The notes under the pieces are model-generated. The model was not told the origin of the DNA. It did no database searches and worked only from the letters and a program-made list of their open reading frames with translations. From Acidimicrobiaceae bacterium (GTDB lineage Bacteria > Actinomycetota > Acidimicrobiia > Acidimicrobiales > Salinilacustritrichaceae), in assembly GCA_003476595.1 (NCBI GenBank), contig DMTU01000262.1, positions 1 through 9,046 of the forward strand: a DNA stretch of 9,046 nt, written 5' to 3'. The position numbers and the translations under genes are program-made. Each line of letters opens with the position of its first letter. The stretch's first letter is position 1. This document shows positions 6,444 to 9,046 of the stretch, in pieces.

Positions 6444-6599
6444 CAGGGCCAGGACACCGGCGAGGGAGGCCAGCCGCCGACGAGCGAAGGTGCGTGCGTC
6501 GGGCGGGCTGGGGGCGAGGTGGCGTGCGATGGGTCCGAGGGGGTCGGGGACAGGGTCGGTGCCGGCACGGGGCCGGAGGAGCGCCCGGAGGCGGTTCCG
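6444..6599 (-). other. Coding-like N-terminal extension of the Rpf-like protein without a canonical start
   Basis: Reading the Rpf-like frame upstream of GTG 6443 gives 52 sense codons back to TGA at 6602-6600, with strong G/C third-position bias. The part next to the gene encodes ARRRLASLAGVLALVLAIASLVSV, running into the listed N-terminus. This is a textbook signal or anchor helix with a positive n-region. No ATG, GTG or TTG occurs in frame; only CTG/CTC or ATC could serve (for example CTG at 6473). GTG at 6603 and ATG at 6628 are nearby but in the other two frames. The segment is therefore probably translated, either through a rare start codon or because the sequence carries a one-base error or real frameshift near 6600. 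Confidence 0.6.
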
Positions 6600-6612
6600 T
6601 CACGAATTCGCA

Positions 6613-6641
6613 ACACTAGGCGCGTCATCGATCTGCAACAA
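6613..6641 (-). promoter_or_regulatory. Promoter-like pair for the Rpf-like gene
   Basis: On the minus strand TTGTTG (6641-6636) and TAGTGT (6618-6613) are 17 nt apart. TAGTGT fits TANNNT. The hexamers lie in the most AT-rich part of the 94-bp gap between the Rpf-like gene and the divergent alkylsulfatase. GTG at 6603-6601 follows 9 nt after the -10, which would suit a near-leaderless message, although that GTG is one frame off the Rpf-like coding frame. Each hexamer matches only about half the consensus. Confidence 0.3.
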
Positions 6642-6697
6642 CTTCGAGAACGCGTGCACGAGCGCGTCCCCAGCCGTCCGGATGCCACCATGCCGGC

Positions 6698-8608
6698 ATG
6701 CAGCACCCCGGTACGGACTGGATCACCGACGCCCCCGACGACGGCACCGGCGACGCCGACCGGGCCACCCGCGGCTTCGTGGCCGCCCACCCGACGGGGG
6801 TCATCGAGCGCGACGGGCGACCGATCTGGGACACGGGCCGCTACGACTTCCTCCGGGACTCCCCCGAGGCGCCGAGCTCGGTGCACCCGAGCCTCTGGCG
6901 CCAGGCCCGCCTGAACTGCGTCCACGGGCTGTTCGAGGTGCAGGCTCCCGACGCCGACGGGCGGGGCGGCGTGTGGCAGGCGCGGGGCTACGACCTGTCC
7001 AACATCACCTTCATCGCCGGCGACACCGGTTGGATCGTCATCGACCCCCTCACCGCGGCCGAGACCGCGGCGGCCGGGCTGGCCCTGGCGAACGAGCACC
7101 TCGGCGAGCGGCCCGTCGTCGCCGTCATCTACACCCACTCCCACATCGACCACTTCGGCGGCGTCGAGGGCGTGACCACGGCGGAGGACGTCGCCGCGGG
7201 TCGCTGCCACGTCCTGGCGCCGGCGGGGTTCCTGCAGGAGGCCGTGAGCGAGAACGTGATCGCCGGCCCGGCGATGGTCCGGCGCGCCATGTACATGTAC
7301 GGGCCCCTGCTGCCGGTCGGGCCCGAGGGCCAGGTCGATGCCGGCCTGGGCAAGGCCACGCCGCTCGGCACGGTCGGGCTCATCCCGCCGACCGAGGAGA
7401 TCCACGAGACCGGCACCGAGCGCGTGCTCGACGGCGTGCGGATCGTGTTCCAGCTCACGCCGGGCACGGAGGCGCCGGCGGAGATGAACTTCCACTTCCC
7501 CGACCTGCGGCTGCTGTGCATGGCCGAGAACTGCACCCACACGATGCACAACCTCTACACGCTGCGCGGCGCCCAGGTGCGGGACTCGCTGGCGTGGAGC
7601 CGCTACATCAACGAGTCCATCGATCTGTTCGCCGACGTCACCGAGACCTGCTTCGCCAGCCACCACTGGCCCCGCTTCGGCGCCGACGACGTCCGGACGT
7701 TCCTCGTCCAGCAGCGCGACCTCTACCGCTGGCTGCACGACCAGACGATGCGCCTCGCCAACCACGGCCTCACCGCGGCCGAGATCGCGGAGCAGCTCGA
7801 CCGGGAGTCCTTCGCCGACCTCGACGACCTCGCCGGCGAGCACCACGTGCGGGGCTACTACGGCACGGTCAACCACAACGTGAAGGCGGTGTACCAGCGC
7901 TACCTGGGCTGGTTCGACGGCAACCCGGCCAACCTCCACCCCCTCCCCCCGGTGGAGACCGCCACCCGCACGGTCGAGTGGATGGGCGGCGCCGACGCCG
8001 TCCTGGACAAGGCCCGAGAGCTCCTGGCAGCGGCTGCGGAACACGAGGACCTGCGCTGGCTGGCCCAGGTGCTGAACCAGGTCGTGTTCAGCGACCCGGA
8101 CCGGGCCGACGCCCGGGAGCTGCAGGCCGAGGTGCTGCAGCGGCTGGGCTTCGCATCCGAGTCGGCACCGTGGCGGAACTTCTACCTGACCGGCGCCCAG
8201 GAGCTGCGCACCGGCACCTTCGACCTGGGCAACGCCTCGCTCGGCGGCTTCGCCCCGGGCATGACCACCGCGATGCTGTTCGATGCCCTGGGCGTGCGCC
8301 TCCGCCCGGACGCGCTCGCCGGCTTCGGCTGCACCATCGAGTGGACGCTCACCGACCGGGACGAGGTGCACGTCGTCGGCATCTCCAACCGCACCCTGTT
8401 CCACTCCCCCGGGCGCCCGGCCCCGGACGCCGACGCTCGCGTCACCAGCACCTCCCCCGCCCTCGTCTCCCTGGTCGACGGCACGCTCGACCTCGACGCC
8501 GCGACGGCCAACGGGACCCTCGCCGTCGACGGCGACGTCGGCGCGCTGGCCACCATCGCCGGCGCGGTCGACACCTTCGCCCGCATGTTCCCGATCGTGA
8601 CGCCGTGA
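6698..8608 (+). CDS. MBL-fold alkyl/aryl-sulfatase (type III, SdsA1-like)
   Basis: The product is 636 aa, from ATG at 6698 to TGA at 8606-8608, close to the usual length of SdsA1-type alkylsulfatases without a leader. It should hydrolyse primary or secondary alkyl sulfate esters to alcohol and sulfate using two zinc ions. The metallo-beta-lactamase domain (about 75-350) has THSHIDHFGG (His147, His149, Asp151, His152), then MAENCTHTMHN (Glu277, His281) and FASHHWPR (His322/323), all at family positions. A central helical dimerisation region (about 380-500, including GYYGTVNHNVKAVYQRYLGW) and a C-terminal SCP2-like lipid-binding domain (about 515-634) follow. No signal peptide is seen, so a cytosolic location is predicted, unlike secreted SdsA1. 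No strong Shine-Dalgarno precedes the ATG. The gene overlaps the next by 4 bp (GTGA), so two sulfatases are co-translated. The substrate (surfactant, steroid or lipid sulfate) cannot be decided. Confidence 0.93.
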   Translation: MQHPGTDWITDAPDDGTGDADRATRGFVAAHPTGVIERDGRPIWDTGRYDFLRDSPEAPSSVHPSLWRQARLNCVHGLFEVQAPDADGRGGVWQARGYDLSNITFIAGDTGWIVIDPLTAAETAAAGLALANEHLGERPVVAVIYTHSHIDHFGGVEGVTTAEDVAAGRCHVLAPAGFLQEAVSENVIAGPAMVRRAMYMYGPLLPVGPEGQVDAGLGKATPLGTVGLIPPTEEIHETGTERVLDGVRIVFQLTPGTEAPAEMNFHFPDLRLLCMAENCTHTMHNLYTLRGAQVRDSLAWSRYINESIDLFADVTETCFASHHWPRFGADDVRTFLVQQRDLYRWLHDQTMRLANHGLTAAEIAEQLDRESFADLDDLAGEHHVRGYYGTVNHNVKAVYQRYLGWFDGNPANLHPLPPVETATRTVEWMGGADAVLDKARELLAAAAEHEDLRWLAQVLNQVVFSDPDRADARELQAEVLQRLGFASESAPWRNFYLTGAQELRTGTFDLGNASLGGFAPGMTTAMLFDALGVRLRPDALAGFGCTIEWTLTDRDEVHVVGISNRTLFHSPGRPAPDADARVTSTSPALVSLVDGTLDLDAATANGTLAVDGDVGALATIAGAVDTFARMFPIVTP

Positions 8609-9046
8609 CCACCCCCCAGGCGAGCCGGCCCCGCAACCTCGTCGTGGTCCTGCTCGACTCGCTCAACCGCCACCACCTCGGCGCGTACGGCGGCACCGAG
8701 TTCGACACGCCGAACCTCGACCGGTTCGCCCGGGAGCGGGCCGCGACGTTCACCCGCCACGTCACCGGGTCGCTGCCCTGCATGCCGGCCCGCCACGACA
8801 TCCTCGTCGGATCGCTGGACTTCCTGTGGCGGTGCTGGGGTTCGATCGAGCTGTGGGAGCGGCCGATCACCGCCCAGCTGCGCGACGCCGGCGTCGTCAC
8901 CCAGCTCGTCACCGACCACCCGCACCTGTTCGAGACGGGCGGCGAGAACTACCACACTGACTTCTCGGGCTGGGAGTACCTGCGGGGCCACGAGGGCGAC
9001 CCGTGGCGGACGTGGGCCGATCCGTCCTGGATCGGCGAGCCGTCTC
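8605..9046 (+). CDS. Formylglycine-type sulfatase, N-terminal part (3' end outside window)
   Basis: GTG at 8605-8607 overlaps the alkylsulfatase stop; the frame stays open to the window end, giving 147 residues of what is usually a protein of about 450-550 residues. The N-terminal strand LVVVLLDSLNRHHLGAYGG carries the metal-ligand Asp18 (here DSLNR in place of the common DDLR). TEFDTPNLDRFA follows. CMPAR (Cys59-Arg63) matches the C-x-P-x-R signature whose Cys is converted to formylglycine, the nucleophile of type I sulfatases. The enzyme therefore needs a formylglycine-generating activity, which is not encoded in this window. No signal peptide is seen, so it is probably cytosolic. Because the active-site Cys is present, a phosphatase or phosphonate hydrolase of the same fold is possible but a sulfatase is more likely. 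It belongs to one operon with the MBL alkylsulfatase. Confidence 0.9.
   Translation, partial: MTTPQASRPRNLVVVLLDSLNRHHLGAYGGTEFDTPNLDRFARERAATFTRHVTGSLPCMPARHDILVGSLDFLWRCWGSIELWERPITAQLRDAGVVTQLVTDHPHLFETGGENYHTDFSGWEYLRGHEGDPWRTWADPSWIGEPS

Noticed and set aside
6653..6660. Palindrome CGTGCACG upstream of the alkylsulfatase as an operator
   Set aside because: An isolated 8-bp palindrome is common in DNA of this composition and no second copy is nearby.
6389..8404. Long open frame on the minus strand opposite the alkylsulfatase
   Set aside because: Composition is repetitive Val/Gly/Arg/His with no recognisable motif; the plus strand encodes an intact alkylsulfatase with all expected motifs.

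Overview
The window reads as chromosomal DNA from a high-GC actinobacterium. The evidence is strong G/C preference at third codon positions, many GTG starts, GTGA/ATGA start-stop overlaps, an F420-type luciferase-like oxidoreductase, an Rpf-like peptidoglycan hydrolase, a FadE-type acyl-CoA dehydrogenase and a short adenylate kinase without a zinc LID. A lineage such as Acidimicrobiia fits, but this is an impression of style and not a proven placement. There are no rRNA or tRNA genes, insertion sequences or CRISPR arrays.

Layout: (1) 1-854 (+) is the 3' part of an acyl-CoA dehydrogenase. (2) 931-2228 (-) is a two-gene operon: a TIGR03620-type F420-dependent oxidoreductase, overlapped by 4 bp by a small NYN/PIN-like protein. 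It converges on gene 1, with two hairpins at the junction. (3) 2336-3309 (+) is a short adenylate kinase, overlapped by 4 bp by a four-helix membrane protein; it diverges from block 2 across about 107 bp. (4) 3295-5601 (-) is a membrane-anchored CHASE-GAF-PP2C (SpoIIE/RsbU-type) phosphatase. Its 3' end overlaps the membrane-protein gene by 15 bp. (5) 5694-6443 (-), with a coding-like extension to about 6599, is a secreted Rpf/transglycosylase-like protein with a long Thr/Ala/Pro linker. The gap upstream of the phosphatase holds three copies of ACTGCCAG. (6) 6698-9046 (+) is an operon of an MBL-fold alkylsulfatase and a formylglycine-type sulfatase that runs off the window.

Functionally, block 6 looks like a sulfate-ester scavenging unit that pairs two unrelated sulfatase chemistries. 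Blocks 4 and 5 place an extracellular-sensing phosphatase next to a cell-wall muralytic enzyme, which suggests but does not prove a dormancy, stress or wall-remodelling link. Blocks 1-3 are metabolic or housekeeping in character. The most notable points are the paired sulfatases, the Rpf-like gene whose membrane segment lies upstream of any canonical start codon, the triple operator-like box, and the NYN-like protein lacking a usual acidic residue.
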